This document shows, piece by piece, positions 1-10,841 of a stretch of 30,772 nucleotides of DNA. A program made the translations under genes and the position numbers. The DNA comes from Trachelipus rathkii. Taxonomy: Eukaryota; Arthropoda; Malacostraca; Isopoda; Trachelipodidae. The stretch covers positions 1-30,772 of the forward strand of contig JABUQX010078155.1 in assembly GCA_015478945.1 (NCBI GenBank), in the 5' to 3' direction. Below the pieces are notes generated by a model. That model searched no databases and was not told where the DNA came from. It saw only the letters and a program-made list of their open reading frames with translations. Numbering within the stretch: the first letter of the stretch is position 1; each line of letters begins with the position of its first letter.

Positions 1-370
1 TATATATATATTATTATATATATATATTATATATATATTATATATATATGATAATATTATAATATTATTAATATAAAATAATATAATATATATATATATA
101 TATAATATTTATATATATATATAATATTAATAATTAATTTATTAATTATATAATTATATTAATATATATATATATTTATATATATATATTATATATATAA
201 ATATATATATATATAATTATTATATATATATATATATATATATTAATATATATATAATATTAAATTAATATATTATTATAATATATATATTCAATAATAT
301 AAATATTTAAAATTATAATAATATTAATTATTTAAAATAAATATATATTTAATAATTATATATATATATT
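1..370. repeat. (TA)n-rich low-complexity tract
   Basis: Almost every base is A or T, mostly as imperfect TA/ATT runs, and the tract is cut off by the window start. No coding or RNA feature is visible. Confidence 0.9.
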
Positions 371-1680
371 CAGAGACATTATATGTGATATTGGTCTAAT
401 AATATATATTATTTTCTTAAGATTCGAATGTATATCAAAGATTATTATAATCACAGATAAATATTTAAAAAGTATATAGCAAACTTACTGTTGATAAAAT
501 AACACTAAATTATATACTATGTGTATTTGTATAATAATATAAATAAGTTATTTTTAAATATAGAAATAGCTAACCTCATATGGAAAGTAATAATAACATG
601 TGTTACAAAATTCCTACTTATAAGAAGTAAATATATATTAAATTAATTATTATATTAAATATTTAAAGTATAACGTACATACCAAAGGATTCTCCCTAAT
701 ATCTTACCTATAGAATATGATGAAAAGTTTGAGAACTATTAATATATAACACTGAGGCGATGTTTAGTAATTATAGGAAAAGTGGCTTTACTACAGGAGT
801 TAGATTAAATTTTATCAATGACACTACTATTATATACTGACACCATTAAACTATCATTTAATATAATAGTAAATTATTAGAGAATTATACTGACTGATCA
901 CAAAATCTAGAATTTATGTCAGGATATGCAAAATGTTAAAGGCGAGCGGCGGGATTGTCATTTTCAAGACTATTGTATTGTTATTCCTACAAATTATAAA
1001 TAAAGAGCATTATATTAAAATATGAAGTGATGAAAGACCTATCGTATCGAGAGCTCAGAGAATAATGTTATGAGTAAATACGTACGTTATTGACAATCAT
1101 AGCCTTATCGCCATTATACTACGTTTATTATATATCTATATATAATATGTATATATATTTATATATATATATATATAATATATAGTTTATCTTGTAGGTT
1201 TAAGGTTTAGTATAGTTATGATTACTATATATATATAATATAATATATATTAATTATATATATAATATATAAATATATATATGTGTTGTGAGTGTGATTG
1301 ATGTGTGTAGGTGTGATTAAGTGTGTGTAATGTATTAATAATTTAGTAATTTATCTTTTGATGGTTACTTGGATGTAAACAGAATTCTTAGCATCATAAT
1401 TTGTTATTTTTAAATAGAGTGTGATTCAAGGTGTTTACTTTGAGCAAAAAATAGAGGTTTGATACGTTGCTACTTATATAGTAAATACTTAGCTTAATTC
1501 TGAAAAATTAAGTAAAATATTATAGGTTTACAAGATATAATTGCATTTATTTTAATTCGCATGTCACGAGTTTAACTTATCTATACTATATATAGTATAT
1601 ATTTATTATATATATATATTATATATATATATATATATTATAATATATATATATATATTTTATATATATATTTATATACT
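371..1680. other. AT-rich stretch without a recognisable gene
   Basis: This is mixed AT-rich sequence with two embedded (TA)n tracts, near 1125-1290 and 1590-1678. I found no reading frame with family resemblance, no tRNA boxes and no transposon termini. A short GT-rich patch (about 1280-1330) is a degenerate GT microsatellite. Confidence 0.6.
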
Positions 1681-1700
1681 AGGAAAGAAAAAGTCGCTGG

Positions 1701-2243
1701 GGTAGGAAAAAGAAGACGGCATGGTGGAATGAGGATGTTAAGAACGCAGTGAAGCTCAAAAAACAAAGAATATAGAAAATGGATGAAGACGAGAACGGAA
1801 GGAAACATGATAGAATATGTAAACGCAAGAAACCATGCGGAGGATGTAAAAAGAAGAAGTAAGGACATTACTTGGAGAAGAATAGGAAGAGAACTGAAAG
1901 AGGATACGAAGGGCACTGGGAAAACTTTAATATGGAATGGCAAGAGCATGAGAGAAATAAAGAACCAAAAGTGCAACGGTTTTGAATAGGATGTGAGAAC
2001 CTCTTCTAGAGGAATGAGGAGGTAACGGAAAGATGGTGCGAGTATTTCGAGGAATTATTGTTGAACGTAGAGGAAGGGGAGGAGGAAATGGATGAAATAC
2101 CCCCGAGAGTAAGACAAGAACATGAGGAAATTAGAATGATAGAGATAGAGGAAGTAAAAAGAGCAGTTAAGATATTAAAAAATGGGAAAAGTGCAGGATA
2201 CGAATGGATTGATCCTATAATGAACTATTGCATAAAAATTTAA
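1701..2243 (+). pseudogene. Non-LTR retrotransposon (LINE) fragment: linker and start of reverse transcriptase
   Basis: Three short frames read in order as one LINE ORF2 segment. The first (about 1701-1774) contains TAWWNEDVKNAVKLKKQR, the WW-containing linker that follows the endonuclease in many LINEs. The second (1783-1989) has ARNHAEDVKRRSKDITWRRI. The third (about 2014-2243) has NEEVTERWCEYFEELL and then EVKRAVKILKNGKSAG; the LKNGKSAG motif (2175-2198) is the start of the RT fingers, where families usually read LKNGKSPGPDGI. Frame changes and stops separate the three, so this is a dead copy or low-accuracy sequence. The RT catalytic core does not follow. Style suggests an RTE/I-like element; the clade is an inference. 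Confidence 0.8.
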
Positions 2244-3780
2244 GCGAGAGAGTGGAGAAAGAAACTAAATATGGTTTGAACAAGAAATTAGAGATTAAAA
2301 CACAAAGTAAATAAAAAAGAATATATGATAAATATAATACAGAAGGAGGAAAGCAGTAATCTGTACCATGAATAACATAATAAAAGGAGATATAAAGAAT
2401 AATGACGGAAAATTTAATGAGGGAGAGATATTTATAGAGATATCTTATGTGGTTGGTGAGGCCGAGTAAATATATGTCGTGTAAGTGAATATTAGAAAAA
2501 GATTAATTGAGAATACGTTATGTGTTCGATGGAGATCTAGAAATTGGATAATAAGGGCTGTGTAGTTCATCGTGTTTCAGCACACACAGACATGAAAAAG
2601 CTACCTACTCGATACTAGATGGAGTGTTATAAATGAAGAATGCTCGACTCCGGAGAGAGAGAGTATTGAAGAAGATGGGAGATATGAGCACGAGAGCGCT
2701 TCAATTCGGCCTATCTTCGGAGTGAGACTTGGAAAAAGGCGGTGTAACAGAAAAACTGAGGTAGAATAGGAGAGAGGCATCTAGATTGGATGCACGTGTT
2801 AGAAGCCACTCCCGAACTGCTGAGGGAGGGTCTGTCCGTGACACCAGAAAAGTCCTCATACTCGCTATAGTGCGCATTTATAGGGAGTTATCGGACTGGA
2901 GAGAATCCCACGCATCACCTATCACCTCTACACGGCTTGAGGAGTAATGCAGAAAGGAAACACGAGAAGTCTCGCGCTCTCTTCTGGATAGGTGCAACAA
3001 CGCTGCGTTAGACAAGGGACTCAGTAGCACTCCTTATCACCATTTGGCCTCTGTACTACTTATGCAATTATTATCTACTAGGATAAAGCTGCCTTATATA
3101 AAAGGATATTGAAATAAATGGAATCAATACAGTGCGAGCCCACTTTGCCGTCTTAACTGCCGCGCAATATAACGAGAGAAGATGCATCCCAAATCTTTTT
3201 AGATTGTTTAGAAGTTCTCAAATGACCTTTGTGCATTATAGTATAGTCTTGATTTGATATATGTGTTAGACACATTTTCCGGAGATACACTGCGAGAGTT
3301 TCTAATATGGGAAGGAATTCTCAAAGGTCACTGTAACATTTATAACCACCAGAATAAAAGCGCGGTTATAATAGATTGAGTTGTATTTCGAGAGAAGATA
3401 GGTGGATATGAGATAGTTAATTTGTGATTTTATATATATATATGATTATATATGTGTTATATGCTATAATGTGATTATTAGTATTTTAATTGTATTTGGT
3501 GTCGTGGTATTTGATCGATCCAGGAATCATCTACAGGTAAAAGATGAATGAGTTTTTTGGAACACGGAAGAAGTTGGGAAGATTCTCTCAGCAATGAAAT
3601 GTGTGGATCCAATGTTTATTTTCCGGTAGCTGCCAGTGTGCTTAAGTACGGAGAATAGGAATATTCTTAAGAGAAAGAGGTTAAAAGATATTTGATTATA
3701 ACATAGTTCTTGTGAGGAATCTTCTAAAGAGTGATCTTGTTGCTAATATATATATTGAGTATATTCTGATATGACTGGCA
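2244..3780. other. Unassigned region between two LINE fragments
   Basis: This 1.5 kb lies where the RT core of the flanking LINE would be expected, but I could not find RT motifs (no FDLxxAFD, PQG or YxDD string) in it. It is less AT-rich than its surroundings at 2580-3120. It may be a too-decayed RT core, an inserted second element or unrelated DNA. A short (TA)n run lies near 3430-3455. Confidence 0.4.
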
Positions 3781-4222
3781 ATGAATACGATGCAAAAAAG
3801 CAGAATAGAAGCTGCAGAAATGAGGGTACTTAGACTCATTAGACGGAGTATTCGTTGAGAAGACAGAAGTAATGAGTAAGCGAGGCTGGTGAGCGAGAGA
3901 ACTGGGAGTGGAACTGTTTTGGAATGCGTGGAGAGAAACAAGTTAAGATGGTTTGAACATGTGAAAAGAATGAGAAAGAAGGAGAGAGATTGAGAGAGAT
4001 GATGGATTGGAGACCAGCAGGAAGACAGCAGGAAGACCGAGGAAGAGATGGATGGATTCGGTGGCAAAGAGGCCTGTACAACTAGAGGGCCAATACGGTA
4101 GAGAAAAGTAGAGGAGGAAAGAACATTTGAAGATAAAAATTTTTGGAGAAGATTCTGGAGGAGAAGCACCTGACAGTTTTACCCTAACAGGATGGATGGT
4201 ACATAAAAAAAAAAAAAAAAAA
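3781..4222 (+). pseudogene. LINE C-terminal fragment with poly-A tail
   Basis: Plus-strand frames give the post-RT C-terminal domain of a LINE: RIEAAEMRVLRLIRRSIR at about 3805-3864, RELGVEL followed after a shift by VLECVERNKLRWFEHVKRM at about 3915-3975, and GRPRKRWMDSV at about 4025-4062. This order (AEMR-LR, then NKLRWFGHVKRM, then GRPRKRW) is typical of the C-terminus of arthropod LINE RTs. Stops and shifts interrupt it. It ends in a short 3' UTR and an 18-nt A run (4205-4222), which marks the 3' end. It probably belongs to the same family as the fragment at 1701-2243, possibly the same insertion with a rearranged middle. Confidence 0.82.
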
Positions 4223-4230
4223 GATGGTAC
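4195..4230 (+). repeat. Short direct repeat either side of the LINE poly-A tail
   Basis: The 8-mer GATGGTAC occurs at 4195-4202 and again at 4223-4230, immediately before and after the A18 tract. The first copy is inside a GGATGGATGG run, so this may be a terminal tandem repeat of an RTE-type 3' end rather than a target duplication. Confidence 0.5.
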
Positions 4231-4247
4231 AAAATATTATATATAAC

Positions 4248-4305
4248 CATGGGCGTAGGCAGGATTTCAATTAGGGGGGGCAAAGATTGATTTGATATAT
4301 ATTAT

Positions 4306-4336
<31 letters not shown>

Positions 4337-4767
4337 TATATTATATATATATATTTTATATATATATATATTATATATAATATATATATATATAATATAA
4401 TATATATATATATATTTAGCAGCTTTATCAGCCGCCAATATATCGACATACTGAGAGTTTCAGCGGAGAATACTGTCTGAAGAGCTAGCTGAATAAAAAG
4501 CACACAGATAGTTGACTTCAAGCCAATATGAAAACAAAAAACACATTTAACTAAAAAAAAATATGTATGTGTATAATGTATTAGTAATTAGTAAATACTC
4601 CTTCAGTATCTCTCGATTGATGTAACTTTTTTTATACAGTTTTTTTCTACTAATAAACCCTTAAAAACGTCGTCTGGAAACATCTAAGGTTCAGTTTTTT
4701 TATTTCGCCAAGATTTAGGGGGGGGCAAATGCCCCCCCTGCACCCCCCCCTGCCTATCGCGCCCATG
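4248..4767. mobile_element. Inverted-terminal element with G-run and C-run ends (copy 1)
   Basis: The left end reads CATGGGCGTAGGCAGG (from 4248) followed by a G7 run. The right end is the imperfect inverse, CCTGCCTATCGCGCCCATG, ending at 4767 and preceded by GGGGGGGGCAAATGCCCCCCC. These G/C-run termini with an inner GGG...CCC hairpin recur in many invertebrate genomes as short non-autonomous DNA elements; the superfamily is not determined here. A (TA)n tract fills 4297-4415. The minus-strand reading frame across the left half matches nothing I recognise. Target duplication cannot be read because both flanks are (TA)n. Confidence 0.65.
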
Positions 4768-5145
<378 letters not shown>

Positions 5146-5147
<2 letters not shown>

Positions 5148-5272
5148 GAAAAACGTACTTAACGGCCACCCGGAACGGGACGTTGGATCAAAAAATTCGC
5201 AGGTAGACTCTATAAGAATAAACAGTTCTAGGGGGGGGAGCAGCCCCCCTGCCCCCCCTGACGACGCCCATG
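5146..5272. mobile_element. Right end of a second G-run/C-run element (copy 2)
   Basis: GGGGGGGGAGCAGCCCCCCTGCCCCCCCTG followed by ACGACGCCCATG (5231-5272) repeats the right terminus of the element at 4248-4767 but with different inner sequence. No matching left end is seen; the (TA)n tract directly precedes it. It could be a truncated copy or part of a nested insertion. Confidence 0.55.
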
Positions 5273-5275
5273 AGT

Positions 5276-5312
5276 AGTAGTAGTATTATTAATATTATTA
5301 TTATTATTATTA
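5276..5312. repeat. (TTA)n microsatellite
   Basis: A short TAG/TTA trinucleotide run abutting the preceding element and the following RT fragment. Confidence 0.8.
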
Positions 5313-5313
5313 A

Positions 5314-5406
5314 GGTAGTAGGGAAGATTTGGGAAATTATAGGCCAGTTAACTTAACATCTCTGGTTGTAAAAGTTTTAGAAAAGTAACTGAAAGGTCAT
5401 ATATAA
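5314..5406 (+). pseudogene. LINE reverse transcriptase fragment (NYRPVNLTS motif)
   Basis: One plus-strand frame reads GSREDLGNYRPVNLTSLVVK and then VLEK, a stop and LKGHI. The string NYRPVNLTS is the conserved RT segment found before motif A in CR1/Jockey-type elements (usually NYRPVSLTSVxGKxLE). Only about 30 codons remain, with two stops, and it is joined directly to the (TTA)n run and to a different transposon pseudogene on its right. Confidence 0.8.
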
Positions 5407-5489
5407 GTAACCCACGCATAAAAAAATGTTAATGATTTAAAATATATTATAGAAATTTTATATTTTTTTAAAAAGTATTTAAATTTTTA

Positions 5490-7041
5490 GAATATTGTTG
5501 AACATTTAAAAACTTCTAAATTCGAATAAAACACAAGCACCCTTAATGCGGCCAGTATTTGCAACAGTAGTATCAAAACTGCTTGAATTTTGTCAAGTGC
5601 TTCCCACTGTTCAACTGCTGCAAATACAGCTTTCGCCACAGTACTTCCTGCACTATTGTCTAGTTGTTGAACTCCTATCAATTGTTCTTCAGCTGATCAA
5701 AATTGCTACTCTTTCAACATTTTTTTTACCTACAATATCTGGTAGCAATTTTCCATCCCAGTGTGACAACAGCTCCTTCTAAATTTAAATTAATAAATCT
5801 ATTTTGAATAAATTTAGTTCTTTCTTTTCGAAATTTCTTCCTGCGTATTCGAATTACACTTCTACTTACGATAAATTGCTGCGGGTCATGTCCTAAAGAT
5901 TCTGCTGTAGCTGATATTATTCAAACTGCATCTCTATCTGATATAGCACACCTATCTAATAATAATTATAATTTTTCATTAATAATTTCTTTAGTTCCTC
6001 GGCTGTATTTTCTTTTCTTTCTAACTGGCTCCTCTTCCTGTGTCCTTATGTCTACTACCTCTGTGCATTGAATATTATCCTCAAAGTCTTCTACATCTGA
6101 TGTGCTGGAGTCCAAGGATTCAACTTCTTCTAATTCTAAAAATAAAACATACACCAATCATTTAGCTATGTACCACAGTAAAGAGGTTAATGAAGAAAAA
6201 ATTCATGAAGAAATAATAATAATAATAAATTGTTATTTGTAGGCGTAAAATATTTATAACGTTTACTTTCATGCTTTCATAAATAAATAGTAAAAATACA
6301 AATAAATATTGAAACTTTTAGGAAAAAACATATTGGTATTGTAAATTATATTTTGTCTAGTACTGAATATTTGCTCATTTTCTGAATGCATCAGTAAAAT
6401 GAATAGAAGAATAAGAGTGAAAAATTTAAATAAAATAAAATAAAAATATATGTAATAGCACTAAATAATAAATTAAAAAAAAAAAAATAACAATTCTAGA
6501 TTTTGTTACTCTTGCCATCTCAGAATGCATGCTTCTACTTTTGAGAATTAACATCAACGTATCCCTGCAACCTGGCGTCTTTTTCTCTTTGTTGCATGCA
6601 AAAACAATACCTTGTCTTCTTTGCTTTTTTGAAGTGCATCCTGATGGGCAATGGTCAAACAGGTCATCAGGTGGCCTTAGAACGCCTTCTTTCCTTCTGA
6701 ATTTTGACTGCGTTAGCAGTTATAGAATTTTTTTATTGTAGGATTTTCTCCTCCACTCATCAATAAAGTTTCTGTCTCGAAGTTTTCGCAAATAGTCTTA
6801 TCTTTTAAGTGTTTTTGTTGGTATTTTTAGTTCCCTTGCCTTTTCTCATAAAAAAATTAAAACTTCCCGTATTGTTTAGTCCTTGCAGCTTTTCTTTTGT
6901 ATTTAACTTTACTTGGCGTATATTGTAAAATAAACTACGTAAAACTTGACTATTTGATGGTAACTTACTACCAAGAATTTGATGAGTCATGTAGCCAATG
7001 AAATAAATTTTGTCTTCTCTGCCCTAAATTCATTTTCTCTT
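5490..7041 (-). pseudogene. Decayed transposon protein of the HWDGKLLP / FDTT-NTG family
   Basis: Read 5' to 3' on the minus strand, pieces in shifting frames line up with a protein family I know as a recurrent, probably transposon-encoded gene in many invertebrates. They are: IGYMTHQILGSKLPSNSQVL then LFYNIRQVKL (about 6880-7000); EKARELKIPTKTLKR (about 6808-6852); FIDEWR (about 6763); LFD then IAHQDALQKSKEDKVLFL (about 6600-6660); an acidic stretch with EEEPVRKKRKYSRGTKEII (5980-6060); DRCAISDRDAV then ISATAESLGHDPQQF (about 5870-5950); SHWDGKLLPDIVGKKNVERV (about 5710-5770); and FDTTVANTGRIKGACVLFE (about 5515-5572). At least six frameshifts or stops are present. A minus-strand pyrimidine tract ending in TTTTATTTTTAG (about 6138-6150) could be a splice acceptor, with the 6150-6510 gap an AT-rich intron. 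The C-terminal part after GACVLFE is missing. I do not assign a transposase superfamily. Confidence 0.75.
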
Positions 7042-7500
7042 TAGATTTTGTATTAGATGAAGAGAAAGCCATCACCAAAAAAAAATAAATATTAAATAAA
7101 TAGGTTTAATAACTCTACTGAATGGAAACCAAACTTCAAAAAGTCAATTGATAGGGAGAGTCCTATTTCAGAGTTATTTGCTATCTGAAAAAAAAATTAA
7201 TAATAAATAGTTTATATTACAAAAATAAACCATGACATTAATATTATGAAAAGAAAGGAAAAAATAGCAAAAACAATTTTTTCTCCTGCTTTTTCAATAA
7301 ACTCCCACCTCTGATTGAAAAAATACAAATATCTTAGAAACTATAGGATGTAGCCTAATAAGTGTTTATGATAAAATTTGAAGGTAATAAAACAGTGAAC
7401 AAAATGAGACCTGAATCAAGTTTGAATAAGAAAAACATTTTCAATTTATAAAGAAAAAAACATGAATTTTTCCAAAAAATCACAATTTTTCAAGATTTTA
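7042..7500. other. AT-rich flank of the decayed transposon gene, no gene seen
   Basis: Homopolymer-rich AT sequence upstream (minus-strand sense) of the transposon pseudogene. It is probably the element's 5' untranslated part, given the terminal-like sequence to its right, but no coding motif was found. Confidence 0.4.
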
Positions 7501-7604
7501 ACGTCAATGAGGCACGGGTTAGCATTGTCCGATTGAGCTAAAACTTCACAAATCTCATTTTTTTAGCCAAGTGTCACATTTTAGGGGGTTCCCCCGTATG
7601 GTTT

Positions 7605-7644
<40 letters not shown>

Positions 7645-7660
7645 ACACTACAGCGCTGTA
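7501..7660. mobile_element. Probable outer end of the transposon, with A38 run and palindrome
   Basis: The stretch contains a small GGGGGTTCCCCC hairpin (about 7584-7595), an uninterrupted run of 38 A (7606-7643) and a perfect 10-bp palindrome ACAGCGCTGT (7650-7659). A GC-rich hairpin and A-run of this kind often flank copies of the transposon protein to its left, which is the reason for calling it the element end. That link is from memory of related repeats and is not demonstrable here. Confidence 0.4.
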
Positions 7661-7667
7661 ACAGTCC

Positions 7668-7790
7668 ATATATATATATTATATATTATATATTATATAT
7701 ATATATATATAAATATATTATATATATATATAAATATATATATATATATTATATTATATATATATATATAAATTAAATTTTTATAAATTA
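7668..7790. repeat. (TA)n tract
   Basis: Imperfect TA/ATAAATA repeats; the frame that runs into it from the A38 run is not a gene. Confidence 0.9.
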
Positions 7791-8029
7791 TATTTAATAA
7801 TATTAAACGATTGTGTATATAGATCTATATAACGCGAAAGATAGAAGTCAGTATGATCTAGGACTGTATTTCGGTTGTGGAAGTGTCTAAGTTCCCAATA
7901 TATAATGTACAATTGATGGGTTTGTTATAATGAAGTCCCTATTTTTTTTGAACGAATTGGGTATTGTAGTTTACTTATATTCTAGTGGAAAGGTTGCTCT
8001 GGGCAATACATATATAAATATATTAATAA
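7791..8029. other. Short unassigned interval between (TA)n tracts
   Basis: Unique-looking AT-rich sequence without reading frames of note, tRNA boxes or transposon termini. Confidence 0.5.
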
Positions 8030-8130
8030 TTTTAAATAATTAAATTTATTTATAATAGTAGTACTAATTAATATATTAATATATTATATATATATTTTAT
8101 TATATATATAATATATTATATAATATATAT

Positions 8131-8162
<32 letters not shown>

Positions 8163-8235
8163 ATATATATATATTAATATATATATATATTATATATTAT
8201 ATTTTATTATATATATAAATATATATTATATGCTA
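8030..8235. repeat. (TA)n tract
   Basis: Imperfect TA/TATT repeats. Confidence 0.9.
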
Positions 8236-9539
8236 AGCCTCTAGATATATAGTAAGCTAAAAATCCATATTAAAATCTATTATACTAATACTAACCTTAA
8301 CCTAGCTACCTGAGTAAAAGGAATAACCATGCTGGAATCCTTGACATATAATGAGAGAATTTACACTCACTTCACGTCGTACGTAGATACCTGAGTTTAA
8401 CCAATTAATTAAAGAAAACAGATTGTCATTTGTTTAATAATTAAATCTTAGGCTATCTGATTCTCTCGATCGCTCGGCCATGTATTTTTGGGAAATCCTT
8501 GGTAAAATTGGGTTCCCCGAAATGTAAATAATTAAAAAAATAAAAGATTAACATAAAACCATTGCTAATTATTTCTCTTTTTATTTGGGGGATTGTGGAA
8601 AAATTAGCGTGTCAAATAATAATATATTGAATGGATGAAGTAATAATTCAAGGCCAATACATAATAAGGAGAGCATCGAGCATGACTAGGGAGAAAGTCT
8701 ATCATAAAGGTGGAGACCGATAATAATCACACGCTATTCATCAGTGGGGCGGGCTGAGAGTCGTAATCTTTCAAGTGCGACATTCGCACAAAAGCGCAAT
8801 ATCCGTCGACGAGCGGGAGGAATTCTCGAACAGACTACGTCGGACCGCAGAGGGTTGCGGGATTATCGTTCGCTGACCATTTCACGCTTAGCTTTACTAA
8901 ACTGTGAGGTGTATCCATAAGGAGTTGTCCGTTATCTTCGCGCTGCGCACTATATCGGTGTTTCTCAGCGTATACATTTTCATGTTGTTATCCTTTGGGT
9001 ATTCTTTCGTTAACTCTTTAGGTCAGCATAATATTTTGGGGTTATGACTATGTTTTAATTTTATTTTTTAACAGAAGCTATACTATTAAAGTTCTTAAAT
9101 ATAAGAGTACTACTATTATCCTTTATCTACTTCATCATATATATTTTTATTTAATTATATTTTATTTATTTTTTTTAACCATTATTTGCCTACAAATTTA
9201 CGAGTAGGAATATATTATAACATAATATTGTGATATTACCTTTTTAGTACTTGATAGTTTGTCGTTATATTTGAAGAATTAAATATATTTATTTTTTTAA
9301 TTTTTATTATTTTTTATTATTTTATTATATTTTTATTACATTTTCCGTCTCAACTGACAAATTGGATACCAAGCATTCCCAGCAAATGATTCCTTTTTAC
9401 CTGTAGCTTTGTTAGTTAATATTATTTTGAGATATATTAGGAATTGTGGAGGCTACTGTACGAGAGAGAGACGAGACCCAAGAGAAAGAAGTACACTAGT
9501 ATAGTAAAAATATAGTTGCTGGATGTATTCGCACGATGA
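8236..9539. other. Unassigned unique sequence, no gene seen
   Basis: This is 1.3 kb of unremarkable sequence. The portion 8730-8970 is noticeably less AT-rich than the rest, but no frame there resembles a protein family and no RNA gene signature is visible. T-rich homopolymer sequence occupies 9120-9340. Confidence 0.5.
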
Positions 9540-9803
9540 TAATATATATATATATATATATACTAATATTATATTATTAATTATATATATAATATTAATA
9601 TATTAATATATAATATATATATTAATATATATATATTAATATATAATATATATATATTATATAATATATATATAATAATATACTTAATAATTTAATATAT
9701 ATATATTAATTAATTATAATATATAATATATAATAATATATATATTTATAATATACTATATAAATAATTATATATATATAAATATATAATATAATATATA
9801 TAC

Positions 9804-9846
<43 letters not shown>

Positions 9847-9999
9847 ATATAATAATATATATATATTATTATATATTTATAATATAATTAATTAATATAT
9901 TATTAATATTATTAAATATAATTATAATATATATATATATATATATATTATTATATATATATATGTATTAATATATTATAATATATTAATTTATATTAT

Positions 10000-10052
<53 letters not shown>

Positions 10053-10210
10053 TTAATTATATTATATATAATTATATATATATATATATATATATTATTA
10101 TATATATTAATTAATAATATTAATATTTAATATATATTATAAATATATATATATATATATTATTTATATATAATATATTATATATATATAATATATATAT
10201 ATATTAATAT
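9540..10210. repeat. Long (TA)n / TTAA low-complexity tract
   Basis: About 670 bases almost wholly A/T, mixing pure TA runs with TTAATA variants. It is one of the two longest such tracts in the window (the other is at 27622-28195). Confidence 0.95.
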
Positions 10211-10728
10211 CAACTAGCTCAGGAAGGACATATTAACGTCTCTTCGGAGATAGGGACACGCTAGGCCAGGCCTATTAGAGTCTTCATAGCGAAACAATAG
10301 AGGTCTCGTTGAGGAAGAGGCGCAAGGTTAAGCGATGTCAAACGACAAATACCGTGTGCTGGTTCCAGACCTATACTTCGGACAGCAGTTTGCAAAAGAG
10401 ATGAGCAAAATATTATATACACTCAATAAAGTAACTGCCCTTTTTTAGTGCGTATAATAGCAACTATCAAACCTATATGGGTCATACTTTGTCATTTCAC
10501 CCTGTCTTGAGTATGGCGACGAAAGGCATAAGTAGGATATCACATATAATAAAGTGATATGTAAGCATACGAGTCTTGTACTCCCAGCAATCTCATCCTG
10601 CATGCAGCAGATACAGCTGAAACCTCGGCGCACTCTCCTGGTGCGCGTGCGGCCATAGCTGAGCAGCAGCTCCGCCCCTCTACCCCCCACTCTGTGACAG
10701 ACGCTCACCGAGGAGCTCTCCTAGTATA
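10211..10728. other. Island of unique sequence between (TA)n tracts
   Basis: The interval has near-balanced composition and includes a perfect inverted repeat TAGGCC-A-GGCCTA at 10262-10274. A minus-strand frame of 87 codons (10445-10708) shows no similarity I recognise and has no supporting splice or start context. It is left unannotated as a gene. Confidence 0.5.
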
Positions 10729-10832
10729 ATATATATATATATATATTATATATATATATATATATATAATATAATCTATATATATATATATATATATATT
10801 AGTATTATATATATATATATACTAATATATAT
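10729..10832. repeat. (TA)n tract
   Basis: TA repeats that abut the 3' end of the minus-strand LINE on the right. Confidence 0.9.
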
Positions 10833-10841
10833 TCCGTCCTG

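Noticed and set aside
2820..3120. RNase H or zinc-knuckle tail of a LINE
   Set aside because: A few residues suggested it (LDKGLSSTPYHHLAS, SPLCRLNC), but the order and spacing were not convincing.
4267..4521. 84-codon minus-strand frame in the inverted-terminal element as a transposase
   Set aside because: Half is a (TA)n translation and the rest shows no transposase motif.
10445..10708. 87-codon minus-strand frame
   Set aside because: No recognisable motif; the length is within chance expectation for this less AT-rich island.
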